Of a DNA stretch of 64,000 nucleotides, positions 46,350-57,432 are shown in pieces; position 1 is the stretch's first letter; each line of letters begins with the position of its first letter. The position numbers and the translations under genes are program-made. This DNA is from Salisapilia sapeloensis (taxonomy: Eukaryota; Oomycota; Peronosporomycetes; Peronosporales; Salisapiliaceae): NCBI GenBank assembly GCA_023334545.1, contig JAADVB010000030.1:46714-110713 (forward strand). Reading direction: 5' to 3'. The notes below the pieces were generated by a model, which was not told the DNA's origin, did not search any database, and saw nothing but the letters and a program-made list of their open reading frames with translations.

Positions 46350-49300
46350 CTAGCTGCAGTACAAGTCCGCGACAACATGGTGGACCTTAGGGGCACTCGA
46401 CTTAACCTTTTCAACATGCGTACACTTGATCGTCCATGTCCGTCCATGGCGTCTTGCGTGTGTCGTCATACTCGATACGAGATGCTCCGTCCATTGCTCG
46501 CGTTCGTCCACAGGCACATTCGCATGGATGTGCATCCATCCGCCACGAGGTTTTAGCGTCTGGACAGCCAACTCCCACGCTTTCTCACTCGACGGCAGCA
46601 TCTCGAGCAAGACACGATCCGCCAACTGTCCAAGCGCTGGCACTGTCTCCTGGTTATCTCCAAGATGGATCTGACATCGATCCGAGACATGGTTCCGGTC
46701 GAGGTTGAAGCGTAGAGCGTCTGACGACTCTGGATTCCACTCGCACGCGTGGACGAACGCCGCTTCGCCATGGATGATGAATGGGAGGGTATAATATCCG
46801 ATGCCACTGAACAAGTCGACGATCGTCTCGCCCTTGCAGTCTAGGGCTCCCATCCGTAGTTTCTCGGACGTGTTGCCAGACGAGAACATGACTTGAGTGA
46901 TATCCCATCCGTAGATAATGCCGTTCTCACGCACTTCGACCCATCCTGGTTTCTGCTTACAACGTGCAGACGGAAGTGCCTTGTGGTTTACATACAGCAG
47001 TTCGACTCGACTTAGACGCTTGTCATTTGGATCCATGAAAGCTTTTCGGGCGACACGCGAGAAGGGAGGACTGACGGAAGCGCATACTTGAGCCCACATC
47101 TTCTGGTCAAAGGCTTTCCATTCCTTTTCAAGGAAAGCGTCTCGAGGGACCATGAGGAAGTCTCCGACGAACTCGTACTTGTCTGGGATCTTATTCTGCA
47201 CTGGCACTGGGACGCGGTGCTTTGTCGCGAATAACAAAATGATGCTGCGTACGATTTCGTTCCGGTTTAAACCGCTTGCTTTCGTGCGTTTGTTCGAAGA
47301 CTTGTCGTCGTCTGGTATGAGCGTTAGGTGTGCAAGTTCCTCATGCTCGTCCTGCGCATTGCTTATATCGGCTGTGACAGGAATGAGGAAGACAGTGCCA
47401 GTGCCTCCGCTAGGTAGTGGCATGTTGGCAGCAATGTTCACGCGACGTGAAGAGTCGTAGACTTGACACCTTTCCAGCAGCGATTTCACTTGTTTTACTT
47501 CATGCTTCTCTGCAAGCGCAGCCATGGGTCTCTTCTCAAGGTTGGTTGTGCTTAGGAGAGCACGGTCTTTCCTAGAGGGCCGACTAGATTTCTTCGAAGA
47601 AGGAGGACGTTCGATCGCATCTAAAGCGCCTGGAGCGATGGAAAGATTGCAGACAAAGGCAGAGGAGTAAAAGTGGTCAAAGCCAAAGTACTGGAAGCCA
47701 CCGCCGAGCAAGTAGGCGCATTCGTTCTGAGGCATCCACGTGCATGTGTGGTAAGCAAAGGCAGCGTTCGGGTGGTTGACTTCTCCGAGTGATATCCATT
47801 CCATCTTGGCTGTATTGAGGATAAAAAGTTTCTGTGTCTCGTTCTCTCCACTCACAAGTGATGCAGGTGTCATGCCACCAGCTACGAGGACGTGTGTCTC
47901 GGACATAGCACATGCTTGTGCTGCAATAAGTCCAGCCGCAGGTCCATCGAGTGGATTTTGGATCGTTCGTTGGTTCCACTCTTCCTTGACAGTATCGAAC
48001 ACGAGGCAAGTGGCTCGACGTCGTTCTGCTTTAAGCTTTTCGTCCTCATCTACTTCATCTGCAGCACGAGAGGAGGACATACCGCCCCAGAAGAGCAGTT
48101 TGGTCTTCTCGATGACGACGCCAATGTGGTCAAAGCGAGGGTAGTCGACCGTGTTATCAATGACTTCCCACGCCAGCTCGTTTCGTGTCATGTCCAGAGC
48201 ATACAAGTCGCCAAAGACAGTCGTCGAGTCACGACCGCCAAAGACGTACATGGTGCTTCCGACCACACACGTCGTGTGTTTCCATCGAGGAGACGGAACG
48301 TCGCCGCGAGCTTCCAGCGCCTTCCACTTCTTCGTCACGGGATTGAAGGAAAAGAGGTCGTCGAACGGTTTCGTCGGCGCTGCTCGACCGCCAAAGATGA
48401 TCATCAGGTCGTTCACGACGACGGCCGAGTGCTGCATACGAGCACGTGGTCCAGACTCGGTTTCTTCCGAGTTGGACCGATGCGCCACTTGCAGCGTATC
48501 GTCTGTGCTGACCGACAGCACCGTCAGGTCAGCTGCACGCTCAGTACTGCCGGAAGACGTCGGTTTCTGTCCACCAAAGACGATGATCTCGTTTTTAATA
48601 CGAACACTCGAGTGTCCGATACGCTGGATCGGTTCCTCCTGGAGCTCTCGGATGTCTGCAATCTTGAACGGCTCCTTTTCTGTCGCGGTGCTACGGTCGC
48701 CTCCACTGCTTTGACTATCACTGCGCTCGCTACTGGTTTCAGCACGCGAGACGCCAAAGCGACGAGCAAAGTCGACGAGCATCTGCTCGGCTCGATAGGC
48801 GTTCGCGTGGAACTTGTCGTTGGTAACGTCGATGATAAAGCGGAGGTAGCTCTCGTCCACGTAGAGCGTGCGCGTATCACATCCGAGCGGGATTTCCATG
48901 GCGTTAGCCGACGTCCGGATGGCACACATGACCTTGTTGTTGCCAACGACGATGCCGGACTCGCGAAAGCCGCAGCCAAAGCCCCATTGGAGCAGTCTCT
49001 GCGCTGCTTCGATGTCTCGACACAAGATGTGCATCGTCAGTGGTTCATGTTTCAGCACCATCTAGGCATTATAAGTATAGGTATAGTACATAAAAGTAGG
49101 AGAAGTGTACCATGCCGGAGGGTGCGTCCAGTGCATGTGGTGACTGGAGTGAGTCGAGGAACTGGTCGAATGTAATCGGGCCATGTTCTGCTAATATCCA
49201 CTTCCCACCAATGTTGGTAGCATTCGAGTCCGTGCTTTTTGGAGTTGAAGGGCCTGGCGCTGGCGTCGTCGAACCAGCAGCCTTATCGGCACAGCTAGCC

Positions 49301-49485
49301 GACGGTGGTGCAGTCATCCCACAGAAGACAGCGATCCGTCCAGAGCACGAGCTATTGACGACATAGTCTTCATGTGCATTGACAAGTTCCACCAGATCGA
49401 CGATATCAGCATCAACCGCCACCTTTCTGTCCGTGGACCCACGTACTCTTCGCAAAGCTTCTCGCTTGAGCTGGTCGAAGAGCAT
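46350..49485 (-). CDS. Wybutosine-synthesis fusion protein TYW3-kelch-TYW2
   Basis: Enzyme of the wybutosine (yW) hypermodification next to the anticodon of tRNA-Phe. Two exons (49111-49485, 46350-49061) give 1028 residues. Residues 1-230 are TYW3-like: MLFDQLKREALRRV, YVVNSSCSGRIAVF, MHILCRDIEAAQRLL and GFRESGIVVG. Residues about 270-600 carry six kelch repeats, for example RIGHSSVRIKNEIIVFGG, ARMQHSAVVVNDLMIIFGG and WKHTTCVVGSTMYVFGG, as in TYW4, but the LCMT methyltransferase part of TYW4 is not seen. Residues about 680-1028 are TYW2-like, with IVDLFSGIGYYTLPF and FVHACEWNPESSDALRFNL for AdoMet binding. Land-plant fusions show a similar order. The start ATG at 49485 is preferred because it begins TYW3 homology; the frame is also open upstream. 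Confidence 0.9.
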
Positions 49486-49648
49486 CTCGCGATGCGCTGG
49501 ACGTTCGTTCCCGAGTGGCGTGACCAATGTCGATGCGTAGGTTATAAATACATTCACTTTTACGAGACGATTGACTAGGAAAGACGTATGAAACGTGCGG
49601 TTTTTATGGGCAGCATTAGGAAACCTTTTAACAGCGTAGCCAGTCGGG
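49486..49648. promoter_or_regulatory. Divergent interval between the TYW fusion and APC1
   Basis: 163 bases between the two chosen start codons. A TATAAA sequence (near 49544) and a good acceptor-like TTTTAACAG (near 49625) are present. The latter raises the possibility that APC1 has an upstream exon. Confidence 0.35.
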
Positions 49649-52600
49649 ATGGAGATACTGGATCGAGTGACTCGGTCGAAGGATGACGAGGTTTGTAGGC
49701 AAGTATATTCACATCGGGTGATAAAGACACTCCAGGCACTAGCGTATGCATTGCCTGTCGAGGTATTCAATAAATATAAGAAAGAACTTGTTGGATCGAG
49801 TCGAGAAGTGCGTGGGAATACGGAGTCACAATGGACTACGCTCACGACGCACATGCTGATGATCGTCAGCAATTCGATTGCTTCTGATCGACCGTCGGAT
49901 CGTCCATCTGCATTCGACCAGCTATGTGCGTCATATTACCATGAAAAGTTCCGAAAGACGAATCCGACGGTCTTCTCCACGACCTGCTTGCCCACGAATC
50001 CTACGGTGCATATCGACCTGGATGTACGTTGGGATCCGACGTATCTACAGGAGTACGCTGCTAGGGTATTTGTTGCACTCCATCTTCTGTACGAAGACAC
50101 CAAGCTTTCTATTAGCGCGACAGGACTGCGAGATGAGTTGGGCAGACTCCTTCGGGGCATGGCTGATCAATTAGGGATGGAGGACTACGTGCTGTACTAT
50201 GATGCAGACCAAGCAAATTGTAGTAGTGATGGAACGACAGTAGGTCATCAAGGCGAGATTGCAGACCAAGTACAAGATCTGACGCAGCATCAGATCCCAG
50301 ACATTCTCAAGTGGATACGCAGGCAGATGCACAAAGCAAACACTGCTTCGTCTTACTATACCACCTTGGACGTACAGTCAAGCGTAGAGAAAAGCGAGTC
50401 ATTCTTATCTGTGACGAGCACTGTACTCCACGTTTTCTCCCTCCTCTTCCCACTACAGCCCTGTGGCCAACAGGAGCAGCTACAGAATACATTGCAGGCA
50501 ATCTACCTCCTTACAGACAATGCGATCTTAAGACTAGAAGACATACCTTTTGGCGTCCGTCTTCCGATTGTCGAGGCCATTCGGACGTTTCGAGAGAACC
50601 CTCCAGTCTCCATTTCGAACAAGATATGTCGGTTCGTATGCAGAGAAGATTTACTAGGAGAGCTTCCACTATCTCTTGGTTCTATTCATTCTACTTCTAC
50701 CATAGCTTCTAGTCCGTCTGTCGAGACGCAGAGTATCCCAGCGCCAGACATGGAGACTGGAGAGGACGGACTAGCCCACGTAACACTCCAGTCGCAGACA
50801 CTCTTCCCGTCCGATCAGCGCATGAAGGAAGTAGCGCGTCTACTTCGCTCCAATCGTCCGCTGTGTCTAAAGCTACAAAAGACGCCGGACGTATCTGACC
50901 AGCAGTTTGTAAAAGACCAGCAAGAACGTCTTTTGCTTTTATGCAGTCGCTCCATCTCCTTGTCTGTGGCAAGAGGGATGGTGACGATGGGTAGTCTAGA
51001 CGTTCAGCAAAGTGGGAACCAATTGCCACGGATTAAAATGCCTCCTCTACCTCTACAAGGTCGGACGCCACCGACGAACGCGATCGTGTCATTGGACGTA
51101 TCGGATAGTGATGAAGACCACATGTGCTGGCCGCAGTTCCATAACGGATGTGCCACTGGTCTTCGACTGCCAGGAGGTGATCTTGATGGGATGGTGAATC
51201 GTCATTGGATCAAGTACCACTTCCCACGCGCTTCTGGCGTGTCGACAAAGTCGTCGAGGGAAGCTCAGGCAGCACATGCAGGATTCCTCTTGGCACTCGG
51301 ACTACGTGGGCATCTGCATAGTTTATCGATGCGAGATGCGTATACGTACGTGGCTGGTGGGAACGAGTATTTGATTATTGGAGTACTGCTCGGCATGGCG
51401 TCGACGGCAGGGCAGTATAGGGAGAAGTCTCTATCAGCCGCGCGTGATGCGATTGAAGACGAGTCGGATGAACCACCGATGCATCGTATGGAAGAAGAGA
51501 GTCGCGGTCATCGGAACAGTCGAGAGGCCGATTGGAAAAGCAATCGACGACAAAGCACTTCTCGTCGAAGGAGTATGAACCCACGAGACAGCTTTGCACC
51601 ATCAGAAGCACCGACGAATCAATCGTCTCATGAGCGAGAAGACTCTTTCGTAGTCGGAACTTCATTTGAGTATGCCTTCGAACGTTCGGTATCCAAGCTC
51701 TTGTGTCTCTACGTTCCTTCTTTACGTCCTCCAGCGACAGCTAGCGACAGTATATCTCCCACGGCACAAGTGGCAGCTCTAGTTGGTCTCGGCATTTTGT
51801 TTAAAAAGTCCGGCCATCGCCTCACGACGGAACTGTTGCTACGTGAGATCACTCGATCTCCAGCGTCTGCCCAGTTCGGCAAGGCAAGTATGACGGCAGA
51901 CCAGTCGGCTGCTTCCTTTGATATGATTGAGGCGTATAGTCTAGCAGCAGGTGCATCTCTCGGTCTCGTGTTGCTAGGTAGAGGAAATCGAGACGGTGGA
52001 GATCCATCGCTGTCGGATTTGGCGCTGGAAATGACGCTACACTCGTACATTCAAGGCGGTGTGCAGCAGCAGGATGTGCAGTCGAGTGGTAGTTGTCTCT
52101 ATCGCAGTCGTGCGTGGACACCAGTGAGCACCGACCTGCACTTGCCACGTCCGTCAGCCGAGAGCTTTGGAAGCGGGAAGCGATTTGGGGGTAACTGGAC
52201 GTCTAATACGAAGCCTCGACGAGAGAGTGCGATGGAACATATTAACACGAGCGTGACAGCGCCAGGGAGCATCTTGGCGCTCTCGTTCATGTACATGCAA
52301 AGCGGGAGTGAGTCGGTGGCGGCGACCTTGGCGTTACCAGACAATTTGCTATCGCTGGATGCTATCCGTCCTGATGTTTTGATGCTGCGCATGGTTGGTA
52401 AGAACCTTGTTCTGTGGCACAATGTGAAGCCGACGATGGAGTGGGTAACGGAGGAGATTCCGTCGGGTCTTGGTGCTGCATTCCAAGCGCTTGATCAGCG
52501 TGACGATACTAGTGCGACTACATCACGACCGATGGCTTCTTCGAACGTAGATAAGAGTGTAGTTTGCAACAGCTATTACCATGCCGTGGCTGGCGGTTGT

Positions 52601-54076
52601 CTTAGCATTGGTCTTCGCTTTGCTGGGACGGGAGATACTAATGCACGAGAGACAATCACCCGCTTTCTATTAGATTTCAGACAGATGAGGCTGCAGAGTG
52701 CGAACAATGGTCGGTTGGAACCTAGTCGAGAGACTGTTGAGAGATGTCTTGGAGCCTGTGCACAAGCGTTGGCACTCGTGGACTGTGGAAAAGGACGAGT
52801 GGAAACGCTGACAGTCCTACGCTCACTCAACCTTCGCCAACGAGCCGACTCTCAGGTCACGTTTGGCAATCACATGGCACTGAGCATAGCGCTCGGCTTG
52901 CTCTTTGTCGGCGGAGGTCGAGGGACCATATCGAGAACGAAAGAGGCGCTGGCGATGCTGTTGATCTCTCTTTATCCGCTGTGGCCACTTGACACTGCAG
53001 ACAACAAGTACCATCTTCAGGCTCTACGGCACTTGTATGTGTTTGCAGTTGACACCTCCCGATTTGTCGAGACGATTGAAGTCGGGTCTGGCAAAAGTGT
53101 CTCGTCCGTCTTGCAGGTCGAACTACGAGAGAGTGAACGACAAGAGACTGGGACAGAATATCGGATGATAAGAACACCAGGGACACTACCGGAACTAAGT
53201 GCTATCAAGCGCATTCGAGTGGAAAGCGACGAGTACTATCCTGTGGAAATTGTCATGAACGTTTCTACTTTGAATCATGCTGATATACGTGATGGATCAG
53301 CTAATACCTCTCGCATTCGATTGTTGTGCGAAAGAAACAAGATCTTGCTCAAAGCACGTAAACCTCATGTGGGTCAATTGTCATCTGCATCCTCTAGCGT
53401 TGGGCAAGAGGAGCAGCTTCGACAGTTTAAAAAGCACTTTGAGCTTTTGAAGCAAGACGGAAATGGTGATACCGTGAGTAAGTGGTGGAATGGACATTGC
53501 AGACGTATCGTAGCGATCGCGGAGGCTTCTCAGCTACCGCTGTTATTCCCGGTGCTGGTGGATGCTGCACAAGCGCTCTTCCGGCTGACGCATCTTCCGA
53601 TCCGGACTGCTATGGATGTATGGCACCTACAACTCTTCTGCGACTATTATCTCGACGTTTACCGATCGAGACAAGGAGATGGGATGACCAGATCTAGAGA
53701 TTTGAGTATGGAACTGGAGTTAGGTCGAGTTTTTAGGAATGGGCTGAACGCAGCGTTGCAATCAACGTGGAGATCTCAAGGAGTCGAAGTGCCGTCCATG
53801 GTTGTTGCTCAAGCCCAGCTCTCGTCTGTCGCTCGGACGAAAGGCCTGCTTTATCTATTAGTTCGATACTATGCTCCAGTCGAAAGCTACGACGCTCCAC
53901 TTTTGACGAATACCTCGTGGCTATCTCGCCTGGAGACTACAGTCAGTGAATGCATGCAGTCGAAGGATCAAGGCAGTACATTCGAAGTGGAGCGATTCAT
54001 CAAAGACGACAACGTTTCAAGACAAGTCAAGCAGACGTGGCTTCAAGTCGCTACCTTTATGTTATACGCAAGCTAA
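49649..54076 (+). CDS. APC1: Anaphase-promoting complex subunit 1 (APC1), lacking the usual N-terminal region
   Basis: Scaffold of the APC/C ubiquitin ligase that triggers anaphase and mitotic exit. A single open exon of 1475 residues covers the middle and C-terminal parts of APC1, including the proteasome/cyclosome (PC) repeats: AHAGFLLALGLRGHLHSLSM, YLIIGVLLGMASTAG, TAQVAALVGLGILFKKSGH, EAYSLAAGASLGLVLLGRG and VTFGNHMALSIALGLLFVGG (residues about 545-1120). The N-terminal several hundred residues of typical APC1, a WD40-type propeller, are absent. The first ATG at 49649 follows an in-frame stop, but a splice acceptor just upstream (near 49638) could join a missing 5' exon. The opening SKDDEVCRQVYSHRVIKTLQ already looks internal. 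Confidence 0.88.
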   Translation: MEILDRVTRSKDDEVCRQVYSHRVIKTLQALAYALPVEVFNKYKKELVGSSREVRGNTESQWTTLTTHMLMIVSNSIASDRPSDRPSAFDQLCASYYHEKFRKTNPTVFSTTCLPTNPTVHIDLDVRWDPTYLQEYAARVFVALHLLYEDTKLSISATGLRDELGRLLRGMADQLGMEDYVLYYDADQANCSSDGTTVGHQGEIADQVQDLTQHQIPDILKWIRRQMHKANTASSYYTTLDVQSSVEKSESFLSVTSTVLHVFSLLFPLQPCGQQEQLQNTLQAIYLLTDNAILRLEDIPFGVRLPIVEAIRTFRENPPVSISNKICRFVCREDLLGELPLSLGSIHSTSTIASSPSVETQSIPAPDMETGEDGLAHVTLQSQTLFPSDQRMKEVARLLRSNRPLCLKLQKTPDVSDQQFVKDQQERLLLLCSRSISLSVARGMVTMGSLDVQQSGNQLPRIKMPPLPLQGRTPPTNAIVSLDVSDSDEDHMCWPQFHNGCATGLRLPGGDLDGMVNRHWIKYHFPRASGVSTKSSREAQAAHAGFLLALGLRGHLHSLSMRDAYTYVAGGNEYLIIGVLLGMASTAGQYREKSLSAARDAIEDESDEPPMHRMEEESRGHRNSREADWKSNRRQSTSRRRSMNPRDSFAPSEAPTNQSSHEREDSFVVGTSFEYAFERSVSKLLCLYVPSLRPPATASDSISPTAQVAALVGLGILFKKSGHRLTTELLLREITRSPASAQFGKASMTADQSAASFDMIEAYSLAAGASLGLVLLGRGNRDGGDPSLSDLALEMTLHSYIQGGVQQQDVQSSGSCLYRSRAWTPVSTDLHLPRPSAESFGSGKRFGGNWTSNTKPRRESAMEHINTSVTAPGSILALSFMYMQSGSESVAATLALPDNLLSLDAIRPDVLMLRMVGKNLVLWHNVKPTMEWVTEEIPSGLGAAFQALDQRDDTSATTSRPMASSNVDKSVVCNSYYHAVAGGCLSIGLRFAGTGDTNARETITRFLLDFRQMRLQSANNGRLEPSRETVERCLGACAQALALVDCGKGRVETLTVLRSLNLRQRADSQVTFGNHMALSIALGLLFVGGGRGTISRTKEALAMLLISLYPLWPLDTADNKYHLQALRHLYVFAVDTSRFVETIEVGSGKSVSSVLQVELRESERQETGTEYRMIRTPGTLPELSAIKRIRVESDEYYPVEIVMNVSTLNHADIRDGSANTSRIRLLCERNKILLKARKPHVGQLSSASSSVGQEEQLRQFKKHFELLKQDGNGDTVSKWWNGHCRRIVAIAEASQLPLLFPVLVDAAQALFRLTHLPIRTAMDVWHLQLFCDYYLDVYRSRQGDGMTRSRDLSMELELGRVFRNGLNAALQSTWRSQGVEVPSMVVAQAQLSSVARTKGLLYLLVRYYAPVESYDAPLLTNTSWLSRLETTVSECMQSKDQGSTFEVERFIKDDNVSRQVKQTWLQVATFMLYAS

Positions 54077-54350
54077 TCCAACGCATTGCTTTGGCAAAGT
54101 CCATGTTTTTTATTTTCTTTTCAAACGTATTCAAATCATCCATCTTTCGTTTCAACGAAAAGATGAGTGCGTAGGTAAATCAGCACATCTCTTTCACTCT
54201 ACACGATCAAGAGCTTTCGATCGATAGCAGGAGAAAGAGTCGATGCCATTATTTTTTATGTTTTTCTGTTTCATTGCCAAAGCGTCTTTCGCATCGTTAA
54301 AGCGAGTGGAAAGTGTCAGCTGGAGTTAGAACTGGCACAAGCAACTCGCC

Positions 54351-56485
54351 TCAACTCGTTTTGGCAAAAGTGATTTTCATTTTACGCCGTTTGCGTGGCG
54401 AGGCGGCAGCTGCAGGAGCTGGCATCGGACGACTCGACAGCTTCCGGCCTTTGCTGGGGTTCGAAGGAGGCGAGACCGACGAAGCTGCCGTCGCCACTGC
54501 ACTTCGAGCAGCAGCCGCGCCATCCTCCTTGGCTTTGTTCATCGCTGTCGCGACCGTCTCTCCTTCCTTACCTGTTGCGACATCCAGCTGCCGTTTCTTG
54601 GGCGTGATCTGCTCCGCCTCACTAGCTGCTGCTGCCACGTCTGATGCTAGATTCGGGCTCTGACCCTCTTCGGTATTGCCTTGGGACGCTCCCATATCCA
54701 TGTCCGCAGCTGACTCTGGCGCAGCTTCGCTTTCCTGTGACTTCATCGGCTCATCTGTCGTCGCGGATGCGGATTGCACAGTAGACGGCGTTTCGGCCGC
54801 TTTCTCCTCCTCCTTCTTCCTGCGTAAAAAGTCTCGACGGATCGTTCGCGCGACAGGCCGTCCGCCCATGTCTTCAAAGACACACTCGGGCAAGTTCTTC
54901 CACAGCATGGGTGTAATGCGGACGTCCATGGTCGGCGTTCGCTTGACCCATCTGTACAGATCGTTGTGCTTAAAGTAGTCGACGGAGCTGTCGATGCTCA
55001 GCTCTCTCGATCTCAACTGGGCACGATCAATGTCGAATCCGACAAAGAAGCAGACGCCATACTTTTCCGACGGCTGCTCTCCGTCCTTGTTCTCTCCGTC
55101 CTGTCCGCACTCGACATTCGTGAGCGGGAACTTCTTCGGAAACGCTCGTAAGCGACAGAGAGGTGGGATGTACGCGAGGCTGTCGATGAGCTTGCGCATG
55201 CGAGACTCGCAAAAGCCTGTCCACGCCTGCTCCTCGTCCTTATTCTCCGTGTAGACGTCGACAGCCAAGTAGTGCTGGTGGACGGCGAAAAAGTCGGACG
55301 GTTCAAAGAGTTTGGACCAGTCCGTTGCACCTTTATTCATAATTTCCTGCACGACTTCCAAAGCGCGTTGAAATTCTTCTTGGAGTACAGCTAGCGTGTA
55401 CGGCGAGACGTTGTAAGATGAGTTCATGGACGGATAGGCAGGTGTGAGGATCGGCATGGACTGGTATCGATTGTTCCCGACGTTGGCGTTCCATACTTCT
55501 AGACCTAGTTTCGCGTCGTATGTTTTACAGAGCTGGATCGCATGCGGCCATTTCCATTTGGCTAAGACCATGAAGAAACGAAGAAGAAGCGTAGATGGCG
55601 CAGCAGTCGGGTAGAGCTGGTTAATGAAACAAACGAGGATACAATAGTTGACACCACCCAAGTACCCCATCTTGTTCGAGTAGATGCCACGGCGTTTCGC
55701 CCATCGACGGACGATGCGCAGGACGCTGATGAAACTGTCGCGATTCGGCGTGAGTTTGATCATGAGCTCCGTGACGCGAGGTCCATTGAGACTCTTCTCC
55801 GTCGCAGTGTCGACACCGACGAGGATCTGGTCGTCGAGAATATTCAAGTTGTCTGGAATCGTCGTGCGAGGGAGGATGGCGATCTGCAGATCGATGTTGA
55901 TCTCTTCATAGTCAAACGTCAAAAGAGGCACCACAGCGCTCTCAATCGCGACGAGGTTGGACACCTACACAGGTACGTTAGAGTGAGCTATACGATAGAT
56001 AGAGGATGCTGAATGGACATGTACCTTGGGGTGTTTCACGAAAATGTCTTTGAGCGACGAGAAAAAGTCCTCTCGAGTCACGTGGCGAGGTGCCTACAAT
56101 GCAGTTAGGACGAATGACACGAGTATATCTTTAAGCTTTAACGTACCACGCAAATTGTATCGATATCTGCACCTGGCTCATTAACACCGAGACGGTAGGA
56201 GCCAGAGACGAGAATTTGTCCGCCAGCTTCGGCCGCGACTTCTTCCGGAACGCCTTTTTCTATGCATACCTGCTTGACCCAGTGTCGAAAGGTAGCCCGT
56301 AGCTCCGCTAAGATCATGGATCGCCTCTTAATGTTGTCCGACGACTCGGTCGGGAAGTGTTCGTCCATGTACTTTTGGAGGAGCTCGGACTGCTCCAAGT
56401 CTCGTGCTTCCGGCTCCGTCGTCCGGATGGCCTTGTACGCCTGTTCCAGGACATGCTCCGGGACTGTAAACGTCGAGCTATTCAT
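54351..56485 (-). CDS. Nuclear poly(A) polymerase
   Basis: Adds poly(A) tails to cleaved pre-mRNAs. Three exons (56147-56485, 56025-56093, 54351-55964) give 673 residues. The nucleotidyltransferase core begins near residue 90 with GSYRLGVNEPGADIDTICV, whose two aspartates bind catalytic metals; the third is in INIDLQIAIL. The canonical block APRHVTREDFF spans exon 2. The central domain follows (LRIVRRWAKRRGIYSNKMGY, GGVNYCILVCFINQLYP), then the RNA-binding domain (SDFFAVHQHYLAVDVY, CRLRAFP). The C-terminal 150 residues are low-complexity Ala/Glu/Ser with basic clusters (RRDFLRRKKEEEK, SPRKRRKMK), likely nuclear signals. It ends convergent with APC1 and starts 241 bases from the UMP1 stop on the same strand. 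Confidence 0.95.
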
Positions 56486-56725
56486 CCTGTCGCGTCCGAT
56501 GGGCGTGCGAGTCGTGCGCTCGCTTTTTGGCCGTTTGGACGGAAAGTTTTTGTGCTCTGGTATACTGAACTCCAGTCATTTGCTGGTCTCGGATTTTCCA
56601 AGTTCGAGGATGACAAACGAGGAAGACTAGTAGATGCAAGAGAACGAGGATGCAAGTAGAGATGGAGAAAGATGAGTGTATTGTGTTGCGTCTCATGGCT
56701 TTCTACCAAGGTCGTGCGGAGAGGC

Positions 56726-57358
56726 TTAGAAAATCGAGAGTTTCACTTCCATCGCGTCGTGCACTTGGAAGTTGCCTTGCGGACGTTCCTTCGGGTCTGA
56801 TATCGAGGATGGAGGATGTTAGTGGAGGTGGGTAGTGTGTGGGAGGTGGAGAGGTACCATCGAGGTAGTCGGCAAAGTCAATGTCTTCGTCTTCGCCAGT
56901 GATCGTGTCCAGACCGGCGTGGGATGATGGTAGTCCAGGCAGTCGCTAGTAAACACACAGCCTTAGTTCCGATGTGATTGATAGACTAGCTATATGCGTA
57001 TGTACCGAGTATTGCTGCATGATGAGCTTCTCCGTGCGTAGTCGCATGGCAGCAGCTTTGCCATACACTTGTTCCACAGTTGTCATCTTCATCTCCCAGT
57101 TGGACTGGCGGTACTGTCCATCCAATACAGTTCTCTCGTCAAAATACGCACGACGTACACCTCGTTTAACTATCATCCTACCGATGTCTGTAGCCTCTGG
57201 ACGTCATGAACTGGTCGAGCGTCCTGGCTGGCACTGTAGAACCCATGACGCAACGCATCCGGCGGTGCGCGTACGAGGGGAAGTGAGTTGGTGTCCTAGT
57301 ACACATGCAGGCGTAAGACTACTTGCAGAGCGCTTATAGAGACACAAGTACGCACCAT
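56726..57358 (-). CDS. UMP1: Proteasome maturation factor UMP1/POMP
   Basis: Chaperone of 20S proteasome assembly, degraded when assembly completes. Five exons (57356-57358, 57182-57295, 57006-57134, 56858-56945, 56726-56796) splice in frame to 134 residues, against 141 in human POMP. The first exon is only ATG, followed by a GTGCGT donor. Family resemblance: LRHGFYSASQDARPVHDVQR matches the HD-LRKGF...HPLE region. MKMTTVEQVYGKAAAMRLRT lies where the TLR-IQG-APLKLQME region sits. RLPGLPSSHAGLDTITGED followed by IDFADYLDDP matches the RLPFLSSSNLSLD...GFEDILNDP region. The C-terminus MEVKLSIF fits too. The start is 74 bases from the start of the divergent FAM133-like gene. Confidence 0.85.
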
Positions 57359-57432
57359 TTTGTCGTTCTTCCTGGAGATCTTTCAAATGGTGTCTAATTT
57401 TATGTGGACTTGTACACTATTTACAAGCAATA

